A DNA stretch of 51,642 nt from Polyangiaceae bacterium (GTDB lineage Bacteria; Myxococcota_A; Polyangia; Polyangiales; Polyangiaceae): contig JANXOF010000006.1 of assembly GCA_025353725.1 (NCBI GenBank), forward strand, positions 1 to 51,642. The letters run 5' to 3'. The notes beneath the pieces are model-generated. The model had not been told where the DNA came from. It saw only the letters and a list, made by a program, of their open reading frames with translations, and did not search any database. A program made the position numbers and the translations under genes. This document shows, piece by piece, positions 1-9,400 of the stretch (positions are counted from its first letter, which is position 1; each line of letters opens with the position of its first letter).

Positions 1-64
<64 letters not shown>

Positions 65-227
65 CCTGCAACTGTCGCTTCGGTTTGCATGATGCGGAGG
101 GAGCGTACGGAATGGCTCCGACCTTTTTTGGAGTTAACGGAGCGACGCTAAAGCGAGCGGCCGTACTAGGCTCGCAGTGTGCATGCAACCCTGTATCGGC
201 CTAGCAAAAATACTTTTTTCGACCTAG

Positions 228-545
228 ATTAAGAGCAAGGTAGTTGCCACGCGGGCCGGTCGTATTTCCGAAGACTTCGTTCCGGTCAGTGACGTCAAGG
301 CACGAGCGGCGGATTGGTTGAAGCGACTCACCGAGACGGGACATCCGGTCGTGATCACGCAAAACGGAAAAACCGCCGATGTTCTGGTCTCGCCCGCAGA
401 GTTCGACCGGATGCGCGAACGAACAGGACCGCTCGAGGCGATCGATGCCGGTCTTGCTGATGAAAGGGCAGGCCGAGTGATCTCTCACGCTGCCGTCGTC
501 GCCGAGATGAAGCGGCTCGCGTCGAAACGTGTCTCGAAGCCATGA
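228..545 (+). CDS. Phd/YefM-family antitoxin, no canonical start codon
   Basis: Antitoxin of a type II toxin-antitoxin pair; it should bind and neutralise the toxin encoded next and repress their shared promoter. The family hallmark is the segment HPVVITQNGKTADVLVSP followed by EFDRM. The conserved N-terminal part, SEDFVPVSDVKARAADWLKRL, lies upstream of the only standard start (TTG at 318), so starting at TTG would remove the first strand and helix of the fold. In the same frame the open region reaches back to a TAG at 225-227 with no ATG, GTG or TTG. Candidate starts are ATT at 228 (used here) or ACG at 249, which sits 8 nt after AAGG (237-240). Its stop overlaps the toxin start. The family call is fairly sure; the start is not, and the gene may carry a start-codon mutation. 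Confidence 0.72.
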   Translation: MKSKVVATRAGRISEDFVPVSDVKARAADWLKRLTETGHPVVITQNGKTADVLVSPAEFDRMRERTGPLEAIDAGLADERAGRVISHAAVVAEMKRLASKRVSKP

Positions 546-886
546 CGCGACCCAAGCTACGTACGAAGAAAGAAAGCCTGGGTACGATCGAGTGGCCCCA
601 CCGAGCACGCGCCGATTTGCGTGCGATCGACAACTACATCGCCGCGGACGATCCCAGTGCAGCAGAACGTTGGGTGGGTCTGCTCGTTGCGAGAGCCGAG
701 GCTGCCGCACGACTTCCGCTGGCGGGTCGTGTCGTACCCGAAGAGGCACAAGCCGACGTGCGGGAAGTCGTTGCTCGGACTTACCAAATGATCTGCCGGG
801 TCCGCGAGGAAAGGACCGTTGTGCTCAGTCTGTTCGAGCGCCATCGTTTGTTTGCGCCGACCGGATCGGGGTCGACGGAAAAGTGA
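542..886 (+). CDS. ParE/RelE-superfamily toxin
   Basis: Small basic protein of 114 residues, partner of the antitoxin upstream. The start ATG overlaps the antitoxin stop (ATGA), so translation is coupled. The fold signature is visible: IEWPHRARADLRAIDNYIA is the N-terminal helix typical of ParE-like toxins, with AERWVGLLVARAEAAARLP as the second helix, then GRVVPEEAQADVREVVARTY and a terminal strand with a hydrophobic RTVVLSLFERHR. Family members poison either gyrase (ParE) or ribosome-bound mRNA (RelE); the sequence alone does not decide, though the shape is closer to ParE. The C-terminus has a short polar extension (PTGSGSTEK). If the antitoxin start is truly broken, toxin expression would fall as well through loss of coupling. 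Confidence 0.78.
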   Translation: MTRPKLRTKKESLGTIEWPHRARADLRAIDNYIAADDPSAAERWVGLLVARAEAAARLPLAGRVVPEEAQADVREVVARTYQMICRVREERTVVLSLFERHRLFAPTGSGSTEK

Positions 887-1246
887 TTCGCGAGACCGAG
901 GTTGACCGCTGCCGTCAAGGCGGCGGCTCCGCCAGATCCGTGGAGTTTGACGCCGTCGACGCCGCTTAGGGGGTCAAGATGTCGTCGTCGCGACCACGGG
1001 CAGCGCTGGAGCGCAAACCTCCTAAGACTCGGGGCTAAGCCGCATCGATCCGCGACGGCGCGAGAACCTCATTCCGCGAACGTTCATTGACGAGCTCTCG
1101 TGGGAGAGAACCGCGATCCGCGGCGGCGCCGTCGAACGCATACTCGAGGCTACTCCGCTCGCTGAAGCCGTGGTAGCCCGCAAGGCCGCAAAGCTGAGGC
1201 ATTGCGGCATGAGCCGTGCGCCGCGCTCCGACGAAGGATGGAAACC
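887..1246. other. 360-bp stretch without a supported gene
   Basis: No recognisable gene. A frame open from 1026 to the TGA at about 1248 reads through residues such as RRRENLIPRTFIDELSW and AVERILEATPLAEAVVARK, which look amino-acid plausible and might be the tail of a decayed gene. It has no start codon of its own near a ribosome-binding site and I do not recognise it. No RNA gene or clear terminator is visible. Confidence 0.4.
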
Positions 1247-2473
1247 ATGAAAAGTAGGTTATTTTTTGGCTGTGTTGTCTTGACTTCGGCAACCTGCGCG
1301 GGCGTCGCGCTCGGACTCGGCACGGGACTCGCGGGCTGCGCCGGCAGTACGGAGACTGAAGCTATCTCGAACTCCGAGCCGAACAGCCCAACCTTTGGCG
1401 CCCCCCCAACGACGGCTGACGTCGAAGAGCCAAACGGTGCGGCGGGTAGCTCAACGAGCCCGGCTTCTGCGGCGGACGCGGCGTCCACGCGTGACGCGAG
1501 TTCCGCCACGGACGCAAGTTCCGCCACGGACGCGGGGCTTAAGACTGACGCCAGTTCCGCAACGGACGCAGGAGCTATGGCCGATGCCGCTTCGGCCACG
1601 GACGCCGGCGCCGATGGTGGCAAGGTTTCGACGCTTGTCGCGGCGGTGAAGCGATACGACGCTGACGTCGCGAAGGCTATTTGCGCAAAGCTCACGAGCT
1701 GCTGTAAGCCGGGCGAGTATGCCGCGTACTTTCAGAGTTATCTCGCGACGCGAAATGGGGACACGAACGCGAATGCCCCATTCACGCTTCGTGCGGTTCC
1801 TCCGGAAAGCGAGTGCGCACCCGTGCTCGCCGAGCAACTTGACAAGCTCAATGTCGACAAGTGGACGCCCTCGATGCTCCGTGGCCGGATGAAGTTCGAG
1901 GCCGTGAAAGCCGAAGCGTGCGTCTCGAGCCTCGACCGAGCGACCTGCGGCGCCGCGCTCGGCAAAGCTCTTTACGACGAGACCTGCTTCGATCGGGCGC
2001 TTACGGAGGTGTTCGTAAAAACGGCCGCCACCGGCGATCACTGCCAGGACATCCAGGATGGGACGTTTACCGGCGAGTGCCGCCGAGACCAGGGATTTTG
2101 CGGCGAAGAGGGCGACGTGGGGACCCCCTTCGTATGCCGACCTTGGCAGCAAGAGGGCGATGTGTCCGGGACCTCGCCGCGGCGGTTTTGCGCGCCCAAC
2201 ACCAACAACGTCGAACGGATCTGCGTGAATCGAGCTCAAAAACGCATCGGTGATGCCTGCAACTATCAAAGCGACCAGTGCGAACTCGGCTCGTTTTGCG
2301 ACGCAGCTATTCTCAACCGAGCGGCCACGCGGACGTGCGTCGCGAACCGTGAGGATGGCGCGACCTGCTTCTCCGACGAGGATTGTAAGTCTTCCTACCC
2401 GTACTCTTGCGCCGGCGCGGGCGGTCCCGCCTCACGGACGTGCGCGGCGTCGCTTTTTTGCGGCGGTCGCTAA
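1247..2473 (+). CDS. Cys-rich lipoprotein with Asp/Ala/Ser repeat linker
   Basis: Predicted exported lipoprotein of unknown function, 408 residues. From ATG 1247 there is a basic start (MKSR), a hydrophobic stretch and a lipobox, LAGC, with the lipidated Cys at residue 31. AAGGA at 1233-1237 sits 9 nt before this ATG, which is why it is preferred to ATG 1238 or TTG 1202. Residues about 35-130 are a low-complexity Ser/Thr/Asp/Ala linker built from repeated SSATDA units. The remaining globular part has many Cys (for example AICAKLTSCCKPGEY and the tail CFSDEDCKSSYPYSC), expected to form disulfides outside the cytoplasm. Such Cys-rich lipoproteins are common in Polyangia. It converges with the hydrolase downstream. 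Confidence 0.8.
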   Translation: MKSRLFFGCVVLTSATCAGVALGLGTGLAGCAGSTETEAISNSEPNSPTFGAPPTTADVEEPNGAAGSSTSPASAADAASTRDASSATDASSATDAGLKTDASSATDAGAMADAASATDAGADGGKVSTLVAAVKRYDADVAKAICAKLTSCCKPGEYAAYFQSYLATRNGDTNANAPFTLRAVPPESECAPVLAEQLDKLNVDKWTPSMLRGRMKFEAVKAEACVSSLDRATCGAALGKALYDETCFDRALTEVFVKTAATGDHCQDIQDGTFTGECRRDQGFCGEEGDVGTPFVCRPWQQEGDVSGTSPRRFCAPNTNNVERICVNRAQKRIGDACNYQSDQCELGSFCDAAILNRAATRTCVANREDGATCFSDEDCKSSYPYSCAGAGGPASRTCAASLFCGGR

Positions 2474-2518
2474 GGCCGCCGGACGAAAAGCATCACGCTT
2501 CGACGCGGGCGAAAACGT

Positions 2519-2537
2519 CGCGTTACGTTTCAACGCG
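2519..2537. terminator. Small hairpin between convergent genes
   Basis: CGCGTT and AACGCG form a 6-bp stem around a 7-nt loop, 45 bp after the lipoprotein stop and overlapping the stop codon of the convergent hydrolase gene. No T-run follows on either strand, so a terminator role is only a guess. Confidence 0.22.
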
Positions 2538-3491
2538 AGCGACGACGTCGCCTAACAGGTCGGGCTCGTCGAGAAACGCGGTGACGTGCGAGGCTACCTC
2601 CGGCGAAAACAGAATCGCTAAGTGAGCAAGCCCGTTTACCTCGACGTCGCGCCCACCGCGAAGCGAAAGCGAGGAGCTCTCTTTCGGATGGACGACGTTG
2701 TCATGCGTCGAATACACGGAAAGCGTCGGCACCGAAACGGTGGTGCCGGCGTGGGCCAAAAGGAACTTCGAACCGCGCCGAAGCGCCGTCGAGCCAACGC
2801 CGAGAAACGGGCCCTTCCACATCACTCCCGCGTGAGGAGTCGCGATCGTGACGCAGCGACGTATGTTGAGCGAGTCGCGGCGGGCCTCGTCGCGCATCAT
2901 CTCCATCGCAATAAGGCCGCCCATGGAGTGGCAGACAAGGTCGACCGCGCGCGCCCCCGTTTCGTTGCACACCTTTTGCACAAATCGCTCAAGCCTTTTC
3001 GCATTCGACGCGAGAGGCAAAAACCACGGGTAATTAAACCCGAAGATGAGCCGAGGTTTGCGACGAGCCAGCGCACGCGCAAGACCTATAAAGCCGACTC
3101 TATTTTGCATGTAGCCGTGAACGAGAACAATCGGGACAGTGCCCGCGTCTCCGTCTGGATTCGCCTGCGCCCTCCCCTTATGCCATCGCCAGTGCCGAAG
3201 CCCGACGAGCAAGTCCATTCGGTAGCCCGCCCAGTAGAACAAGGGCAGTAGCGGCTGCGTGACTCCGGCGATCCATATCTCCCGGAGCAGCGCTCGCCAT
3301 TCATGGCCGCCCCTCCGAGGGTCAACGTACTTCCGCATCAGTAAAAAGGAGCCCGAAGCGTAAACGAAGATGACGACCGCTATCACGAGCCCGAGCAGCC
3401 CCACGAGACTGACCATCTCCCGCGCCGAGCCCGCGACCGAAGCCGAAACGAAACGCATCAACGAGACAGAACCATCGGCGCCGCGCACCAT
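2523..3491 (-). CDS. Membrane-anchored alpha/beta hydrolase (lipase/esterase type)
   Basis: 322-residue serine hydrolase, probably acting on lipid or other esters at the membrane. The N-terminal region has a hydrophobic segment (about residues 27-52, LVGLLGLVIAVVIFVYASG), followed by a basic stretch. The catalytic domain starts near 118 with IVLVHGYMQNRVGF (HG oxyanion motif). The nucleophile elbow is VCHSMGG with Ser189, where Cys replaces the usual first Gly. Likely Asp264 (STHDNVVHP) and His290 (GLAHLAILF) complete the triad. It resembles the PGAP1-like and triacylglycerol lipase branch. The ATG has GAAGGG six bases upstream. Natural substrate unknown. Confidence 0.82.
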   Translation of the reverse strand: MVRGADGSVSLMRFVSASVAGSAREMVSLVGLLGLVIAVVIFVYASGSFLLMRKYVDPRRGGHEWRALLREIWIAGVTQPLLPLFYWAGYRMDLLVGLRHWRWHKGRAQANPDGDAGTVPIVLVHGYMQNRVGFIGLARALARRKPRLIFGFNYPWFLPLASNAKRLERFVQKVCNETGARAVDLVCHSMGGLIAMEMMRDEARRDSLNIRRCVTIATPHAGVMWKGPFLGVGSTALRRGSKFLLAHAGTTVSVPTLSVYSTHDNVVHPKESSSLSLRGGRDVEVNGLAHLAILFSPEVASHVTAFLDEPDLLGDVVARVET

Positions 3492-3528
3492 TTCGATCCC
3501 TTCGTGGATACCATGCCTAAAGCTAGGT

Positions 3529-3534
3529 TACCCT
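3529..3534 (+). promoter_or_regulatory. -10-like TACCCT, leaderless-type promoter for the ACBP gene
   Basis: TACCCT (TANNNT) ends 6 nt before the ATG at 3541; an overlapping TAGGTT lies at 3524-3529. No Shine-Dalgarno sequence is present, so the transcript would start at or very near the start codon. Inferred by pattern only. Confidence 0.4.
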
Positions 3535-3540
3535 GGCGCG

Positions 3541-3801
3541 ATGTCCGACCCCTCCAGCAAATTCGATGACGCTCAGGTGCGTGTGAAAAAGCTCAGTGCG
3601 ACGCCCTCGAACGCACACCTCCTCGAGCTCTATGCCCTCTACAAGCAAGCGACCGCGGGCGATGTCAGCGGTTCCCGTCCCGGCATGCTCGACTTGAAGG
3701 GCCGAGCCAAGTTCGATGCCTGGAGCAAAAATAAAGGTCTCCTTCGCGACGAGGCCATCGTGCGGTACGTCACCCTCGTTGACTCCCTCACTCAAGGTTA
3801 G
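3541..3801 (+). CDS. Acyl-CoA-binding protein (ACBP)
   Basis: Small cytoplasmic carrier of 86 residues that binds medium- and long-chain acyl-CoA esters. The protein covers the whole ACBP fold and little else: FDDAQVRVKKL at the N-terminus, then the hallmark LYALYKQATAGDVSGSRPGM followed by LDLKGRAKFDAWSKNKG, which contains the Tyr, Lys and Trp positions used by the family for CoA binding. ACBPs are well known in eukaryotes and occur in a minority of bacteria including myxobacteria. The ATG at 3541 gives the standard family length. The stop lies 9 bp before the dipeptidase start, so the two are probably cotranscribed, although no functional link is obvious. Confidence 0.93.
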   Translation: MSDPSSKFDDAQVRVKKLSATPSNAHLLELYALYKQATAGDVSGSRPGMLDLKGRAKFDAWSKNKGLLRDEAIVRYVTLVDSLTQG

Positions 3802-3810
3802 GAAGCGCGC

Positions 3811-5154
3811 GTGCAAGCTATCGAACTCACCGAACTCTATCGAAACCATCTTCGCTCTGTCGAGGCGCGTTATGCGCGTGCCCTCGCCGAAGCGGAGTTT
3901 GATGCGGTCATCGTGCACTCGGGCACACCGAAGAAGCGTACCGACTTCGACGACCAGACGTTCCCGCTACGTCCAACCCCCGAGTTTCACCTCTGGGCGC
4001 CGCTCACGGAGCCGGATTGCTTCATCGTCTTCGAGACCGGCAAGCGGACGCAACTCGTATGGCCTAAATGCAAGAGCTTCTGGGAGCGACCGGCGCCGCC
4101 TGACGCTACGCATTTTCTCGAGACGCTCGACGTCAGACGCGTCGACGAGCCCAGCATCGACGAGTTCACCGGCAAGCGCGTCGCCTGGTACGGAGAGGAC
4201 ACCGCTCGGGCGAGAAGCCTTGGAATCCCCGACGCAGCTATGAACGTACCGTCTCTCGTTGCCGCACTGGATGGCGGTCGCGTGCTGAAAACGCCTTACG
4301 AACTTGCTTGTCTTGCCGAGGCGAATCGCCTTGCCGCGAAGGGACACGAAGCCGTGCGCCTGGCGTTTGCCGGCGGCGTTCACTCCGAACTCGAACTTCA
4401 TCTTGCGTTTCTCGGTGCGACTCGCCAGGACGATCAAGAAACCCCGTACAAGAACATCGTCGCCCTCGGTCGCAATGGCGCAGTGCTTCATCACGTGAGT
4501 TACGGGCGTGATGCGACGCGCGCGGGTTCATTACTTCTCGACGCCGGCGCGTGCTTTCTAGGATATTGTTCAGATATCACAAGAACGTGGGCGCGCCGCG
4601 AACCGGGGACCGACGGAAGCGCCGGAAGCGCCTTCGCCTCACTCGTCTTAGCGATGGAGGCGATGCAGCAAAACCTCGTCGCTCAAATTCGCGTAGGATT
4701 GCCCTACGAGGACCTGCATGACGCGTCGCATCGCGCACTTAGCGCACTCCTCGTCGAGGCAGGAATCGCGAAAGGCTCAGCGGAGGCGATCGAACAGATT
4801 GGCGTGAGTCGTGCATTCTATCCGCATGGACTCGGTCACTCCATAGGTCTCGTCACGCACGACGTTGGCTGCGCGAGCCTTAGCCCGCGCAAAGATAATC
4901 CGTTTCTTCGCAACACGGCGCTTATCGAGGAAAGCCAAGTGTTCACCATCGAGCCAGGCCTCTACTTCATCGAGCCCTTGCTCGCAGAATTACGCGCCAA
5001 GCCCGAAGGCAAACAAGTGAATTGGACGACTGTCGAGGCCCTTGCCCCGTTCGGTGGAATACGCATCGAGGACGACGTCGTGGTGCTCTCGTCGGGCCAA
5101 GGCGTTCGAAACCTCACGCGCGAGGTCCTTCCGGTCGGAGGCGCCGCCGTCTGA
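3811..5154 (+). CDS. pepQ: Xaa-Pro dipeptidase (M24B)
   Basis: Dimetal peptidase of 447 residues that splits dipeptides with proline in second position. The C-terminal pita-bread domain has all five expected metal ligands: Asp244 (LLLDAG), Asp255 (YCSDITRTW), His339 (YPHGLGHSIG), Glu381 (FTIEPGLYF) and Glu420 (GGIRIEDDV); spacing matches E. coli PepQ very closely. The N-terminal domain (1 to about 165) is the usual creatinase-like half. GTG at 3811 is chosen because GGAAG lies 5 bp before it and the family-typical opening ELTELYRNHL follows. Cytoplasmic, no signal peptide. Some members also hydrolyse organophosphates, which cannot be judged here. Confidence 0.93.
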   Translation: MQAIELTELYRNHLRSVEARYARALAEAEFDAVIVHSGTPKKRTDFDDQTFPLRPTPEFHLWAPLTEPDCFIVFETGKRTQLVWPKCKSFWERPAPPDATHFLETLDVRRVDEPSIDEFTGKRVAWYGEDTARARSLGIPDAAMNVPSLVAALDGGRVLKTPYELACLAEANRLAAKGHEAVRLAFAGGVHSELELHLAFLGATRQDDQETPYKNIVALGRNGAVLHHVSYGRDATRAGSLLLDAGACFLGYCSDITRTWARREPGTDGSAGSAFASLVLAMEAMQQNLVAQIRVGLPYEDLHDASHRALSALLVEAGIAKGSAEAIEQIGVSRAFYPHGLGHSIGLVTHDVGCASLSPRKDNPFLRNTALIEESQVFTIEPGLYFIEPLLAELRAKPEGKQVNWTTVEALAPFGGIRIEDDVVVLSSGQGVRNLTREVLPVGGAAV

Positions 5155-5237
5155 CCAGGAGGCAAGGTGAGGCGTGCGGCCCTGAAAGTCCGCGCTCGCC
5201 GACGCCGACACAGGCGGCGCTTCACGAGGGCTCGTTC

Positions 5238-5636
5238 CTAGACCTTTTTCTCGAAGTCTAGGGACGCTGAGTTGATACAGTACCGGAGGCCGCCTTGTTC
5301 GCGAGGCCCGTCGTCGAACACATGCCCGAGGTGGGCGCCGCAGTCCGCGCAGAGCGCCTCGGTGCGCGTCATGGAATGCGACCTGTCGACTTCGGATGCC
5401 ACGTTCGCCGAGGCGGCCGGCCTCGTGAAGCTTGGCCATCCGCTGCCGGACTCAAACTTATCTTCCGACGCAAAAAGCTCGGCCTTGCAACCTGCGCAAC
5501 GGTAGATGCCTTGGTCGTGGCAATCCCAGTAGGTGCCCGTAAAGGCTCGCTCTGTGCCTTTTTGCCTCAGAATTGCGTATTGCTCGGGGGTGAGCTCGGC
5601 TTTCCATTCGGCGTCCGATTTCGCGTTCTTTGTCAT
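5238..5636 (-). CDS. msrB: Peptide-methionine (R)-S-oxide reductase
   Basis: Repairs the R epimer of methionine sulfoxide in proteins. The 132-residue protein has both zinc CxxC pairs (Cys47/Cys50 in CAGC and Cys96/Cys99 in CADC), the GSGWPSF substrate motif, and the catalytic Cys120 in RYCIN. No selenocysteine is involved. ATG 5636 is preferred because AGGAG lies 7 nt upstream; a longer upstream open frame is not needed. The gene is divergent from the peroxiredoxin with 113 bp between starts, so both may respond to oxidative stress from one regulatory region. Confidence 0.95.
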   Translation of the reverse strand: MTKNAKSDAEWKAELTPEQYAILRQKGTERAFTGTYWDCHDQGIYRCAGCKAELFASEDKFESGSGWPSFTRPAASANVASEVDRSHSMTRTEALCADCGAHLGHVFDDGPREQGGLRYCINSASLDFEKKV

Positions 5637-5749
5637 CGTGACTCCTGTTTCGTCGCGGGCTGCCGCTTTCGGCCTGCGTCCCTGAGGCTCTACTTTATGA
5701 GTCCCTATCGCGCACCGAGGCATCGTAGGATGTGCGAAGGAGAATGACC
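5637..5749. promoter_or_regulatory. Divergent msrB / peroxiredoxin control region
   Basis: 113 bp between two oxidative-stress starts. On the + strand TAGGAT (5726-5731) is a possible -10, followed by AAGGAG (5737-5742) before ATG 5750. On the - strand AGGAG precedes msrB. I could not identify an OxyR- or PerR-type operator. Confidence 0.45.
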
Positions 5750-6403
5750 ATGAGTGACCTCTCGACCACGACGGTTTCGCTTCCGCGGCTCAACGAGCCC
5801 GCACCTCAATTCACTGCGACGGCAACGACGGGCTCGATTAAGCTCAGTGATTATAAGGGAAAGTGGGTCGTGCTGTTCTCCCACCCCGCCGACTTTACGC
5901 CCGTGTGCTCCACCGAGTTTGCTGGCTTCGCCGCCAAGCAAGCGGAATTCGACAAGCGCGGAGTGCAACTCATCGGTGTCAGCATCGACAGTGTCTATTC
6001 CCACCTTGCGTGGATCCAAAGCGTTGAAAAAAACTTCGCGATTAAGATCACTTTCCCCGTGATTGCGGACCTCGATACCAAAGTGGCTCAGGCCTACGGC
6101 ATGATTCACCCAGGCGCGAGCACGACGGCGACCGTGCGCGCGGTCTTCCTCATAGACCCGGCCCAAACCGTACGCGCGATGATTTACTACCCGATGTCGA
6201 CGGGTCGCAACATCGACGAAATCCTTCGCGTGATTGACGCGCTGCAGCTCAACGTGGAGAAAGGCCTCGCCACGCCGGCCAATTGGAAGCTTGGAGACAA
6301 GGCTATCGTCCCGGCCCCCGTTACGGCGGAGGGCGTGGAGAAACGATTGAAGGAATCAGGCGTCGAAGTAAAAGATTGGTATCTGACCTACAAGAAACTC
6401 TAA
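5750..6403 (+). CDS. 1-Cys peroxiredoxin (Prx6 type)
   Basis: Thiol peroxidase of 217 residues that reduces hydrogen peroxide and organic hydroperoxides. The active-site motif [11 protein letters not shown] carries the peroxidatic Cys53; the protein has no other Cys, so no internal resolving partner exists. Length and the long C-terminal part ([20 protein letters not shown] onwards) fit the Prx6 group rather than AhpC or Bcp. ATG 5750 is chosen because AAGGAG is spaced 7 nt from it and only 1 nt from the ATG at 5744. The stop is followed after 12 bp by a large kinase gene, a tight arrangement that suggests cotranscription. Confidence 0.94.
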   Translation: MSDLSTTTVSLPRLNEPAPQFTATATTGSIKLSDYKGKWVVLFSHPADFTPVCSTEFAGFAAKQAEFDKRGVQLIGVSIDSVYSHLAWIQSVEKNFAIKITFPVIADLDTKVAQAYGMIHPGASTTATVRAVFLIDPAQTVRAMIYYPMSTGRNIDEILRVIDALQLNVEKGLATPANWKLGDKAIVPAPVTAEGVEKRLKESGVEVKDWYLTYKKL

Positions 6404-6415
6404 ATTCGACGCCTC

Positions 6416-9400
6416 GTGGTTGAGCCTGGCACCACTCTCGCGGCGAGGTTCGAGGTCGAGCGACGCGTGAGCGCGGGCGGAATGTCAGCCGTTTTTTGCG
6501 CCTACGACACGCACCTTGGTGGTCAAGCGGCCATCAAGGTGCTGTACGGCCGTGACGCAGGAGAACACAAGCAAAGGCTCTACCGCGAAGCGCGTATCCT
6601 AGAGAAGCTGAGCCACCCCGGTATCGTAAAGCACCTCGCCCATGGCGAAACGGCGGATGGGATGCCGTATCTTGCGATGGAGTGGGTTACGGGAGAGACT
6701 CTCGGAAGGCGTCTCACGCGAACAGGGCTGACGATGGGTGAAAGCGTAGCGATGGTCACGCGCATCGCGGAAAGCCTTTCCGTCACCCACTCGAAAGGTA
6801 TCATTCATCGCGATATCAAGCCTAGCAACCTCTTGCTCCGTGATACCGACCTCGACCGACCCACGCTCATTGATTTTGGAATTGCACGGATGGGTCTTGG
6901 AGCGAGTGCACTCACGAAAACAGGAGTCATGCTCGGTACCCTCGGGTACATGGCTCCCGAGCAGGCGCGCGGCGCCAAACATCTCGATGCACGCGCCGAC
7001 GTTTTCGCACTCGGAGCCGTACTCTTCAAATGTCTGACGGGTGTACCTGCGTTTGCAGGCGACGACGAGATTGCCATCCTCGCGAAGATGCTCTTCGAGA
7101 CACCGCCACGGCTCCGCGAATTACGCAAGGACGCGCCTCCCCTTCTGGATAATCTGCTTTCGCGGATGCTTTCACGGGATCCGCTTCTTCGGCCGTCCGA
7201 CGCCGGAGTCGTCGCGGCCGAGCTCGCCGCACTCGGTAGTCTCGATACGACGGGAAGCTACGGCGCTCGCGAAGCCAGCCGTCACGCGGATATCATCACG
7301 CGCGGCGAGCAGCGCCTTGTGAGCGTGATGGCTGTCGCCTCGAGCCCATCGAGCGTGCAGGAGTCGATGGACGACGACGGTACGTGGAAGGATACAAAGC
7401 CCCTTTCGGCGAGACTTGCCTACGCGATTCATCCGTTTGGCGCGGGCCTCGAAGCGCTCGCGAACGGCATTCTCGTCGTCACGCTTCCGGGTCGGCATAG
7501 CGCGACAGATCAGGCAACGCGGGCGGCACGGTGTGTCCTCGCCATGCGCACGGCCGCGCCGGAGGCCATCATGGTCCTGGCCACCGGCCGTGCAGAGCTC
7601 GACGCACGCGTGCCCACCGGTGATGCCGTCGACCGAGCCCTTCGCATGCTCGAGGCACGGCCGGGCGACACGTCAGCATCGGCAAGCGCTCGTCCGCCGA
7701 TTCGCATCGACGGGGTAACGGCCGGGCTGCTCGACACGCGCTTCGTTGTGCGGACCGACGGCGCCGGAATCGAGCTCGTTTCTGAGCAGGCTGCAGTCGA
7801 CCCTGGGCGGATGCTTCTTGGCAAGCCTACGCCCTGCGTCGGTCGCGAACGGGAACTTGTCATGCTCGAGGGGTACTTCGCAGAATGTGTGGCTGACGAC
7901 GTCGCGCGCGTGGTGCTCGTGACGGCGCCCGCAGGAGTTGGGAAATCACGTCTTCGATACGAGTTGCTCCGCACGCTGCATCACCGCGGCGACCCCCACG
8001 AGGTCTGGACGACGCGCGGCGATCCGATGCGAGCAGGGTCACCGTTTGGCCTGCTGGCGCAAATCCTCCGCGCCGCGGCGGCCTCGCACGACGGCGAACC
8101 CGCTCGCGTCCAACGCGAAAAGCTTCGCGCCCGAGTTGGACGCCATGTCGCAGAAAGCGAGCAGGCGCGAGTCACGCAATTTCTCGCCGAAGTACTTAGC
8201 ATCTCCATGCTCGAAGGAGCGGATGTGCAGCTCCGAGCCGCCAGGCACGATCCACGGATCATGGGCGACCAGATGCGCCGCGCGTTCGAGGATTGGCTTC
8301 ACGCAGAATGCACCGCCCAGCCGATCGTCATCGTCCTCGAGGACTTGCATTGGGGCGACTTACCGAGCGTCACGTTCATCGATGCCGGGCTGCGTGCGGT
8401 TCAAGACAAGCCACTGATGGTGCTCGCGCTCGCGCGGCCCGAAGTGAAAGATCTCTTCCCCGAGCTATTTGCGGAGCGCGGTGTCCACGAGCTACGCCTC
8501 AAGGATCTTTCAAAAAAAGCAAGCGAACGGCTCGTCCGTCAGGTGCTCGGCAACTTCGTCACCGAACCGACGGTCGCGCAGATAGTGACGACGGCGGCGG
8601 GCAATGCCTTCTATCTCGAAGAGCTGATTCGAGCCGTCGCGGCCGCCGCTCCGGGCGCGCCGCTCGGTCTCCCCGAGACCGTGCTAAGCATGGTGCAGGC
8701 GCGTCTCGGAGCGCTTGAGCCAGAGGCGCGGCGCCTGCTGAGAGCCGCAAGCGTGTTCGGGCAAACGTTTTGGCGCGGGGGCGTCGTTGCGCTGCTGGCG
8801 GGTCAAGACGGCGAGGCGCACGTCACGGCTTGGCTCGATGAGCTCTGCTTACGTGAAAGCGTTACGCGCCGCGAAGAGACTAGGTTTCACGGCGAACAGG
8901 AATACGTATTCAGGCACGCTTTCATCGCGGAAGCCGCTTATTCGATGCTGACTGACAAGGACCGAAGCATTGGCCACAAGCTCGCCGCGGAGTGGCTCGA
9001 GAGCGTAGGTGAAAGCGAGGCTGTCGTGCTTGCCGAGCATCTCGCGCGCGGTGGCGAGCCCAAGCGAGCCATCGGTTTCTACCGGCGAGCGGCGGCGCAA
9101 GCGCTGGAGGGTAACGATCTCGAGGCGTGTCTTCAACGCGCGAATGCCGGCATGGCGTGTGGTGCCGAGGGCGAAGTACTCGGCCGGCTCGCCTTGCGAA
9201 AAGCTGAAGCCCATCGTTGGCGCGGGGAGCACATCGCGGCGAAAGCGTGCGCCGAACAAGCATTGAAGCTCCTTCCGCGCGGAGGTCAACGTTGGTTTCT
9301 CGCGGCAGGCGAAACCGTGGAGGCGTCGGCTCGCCTCGGTGACGAAGGCGACCTTCATCGCACGGTCGACGAGCTCTGCGAAGTCGGAGAACAAGGGACG

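Noticed and set aside
542-886. Defence island around the toxin-antitoxin pair
   Set aside because: No restriction, nuclease or phage genes lie nearby; the pair stands alone at the window edge.
1026-1246. Open frame with plausible residues upstream of the lipoprotein
   Set aside because: No start codon with a ribosome-binding site and no recognised family; mentioned only as a possible remnant.
1451-2269. Long open frame antisense to the lipoprotein gene
   Set aside because: Arg-rich composition and no domain; the + strand frame has a signal peptide and Cys pattern. A typical high-GC shadow.
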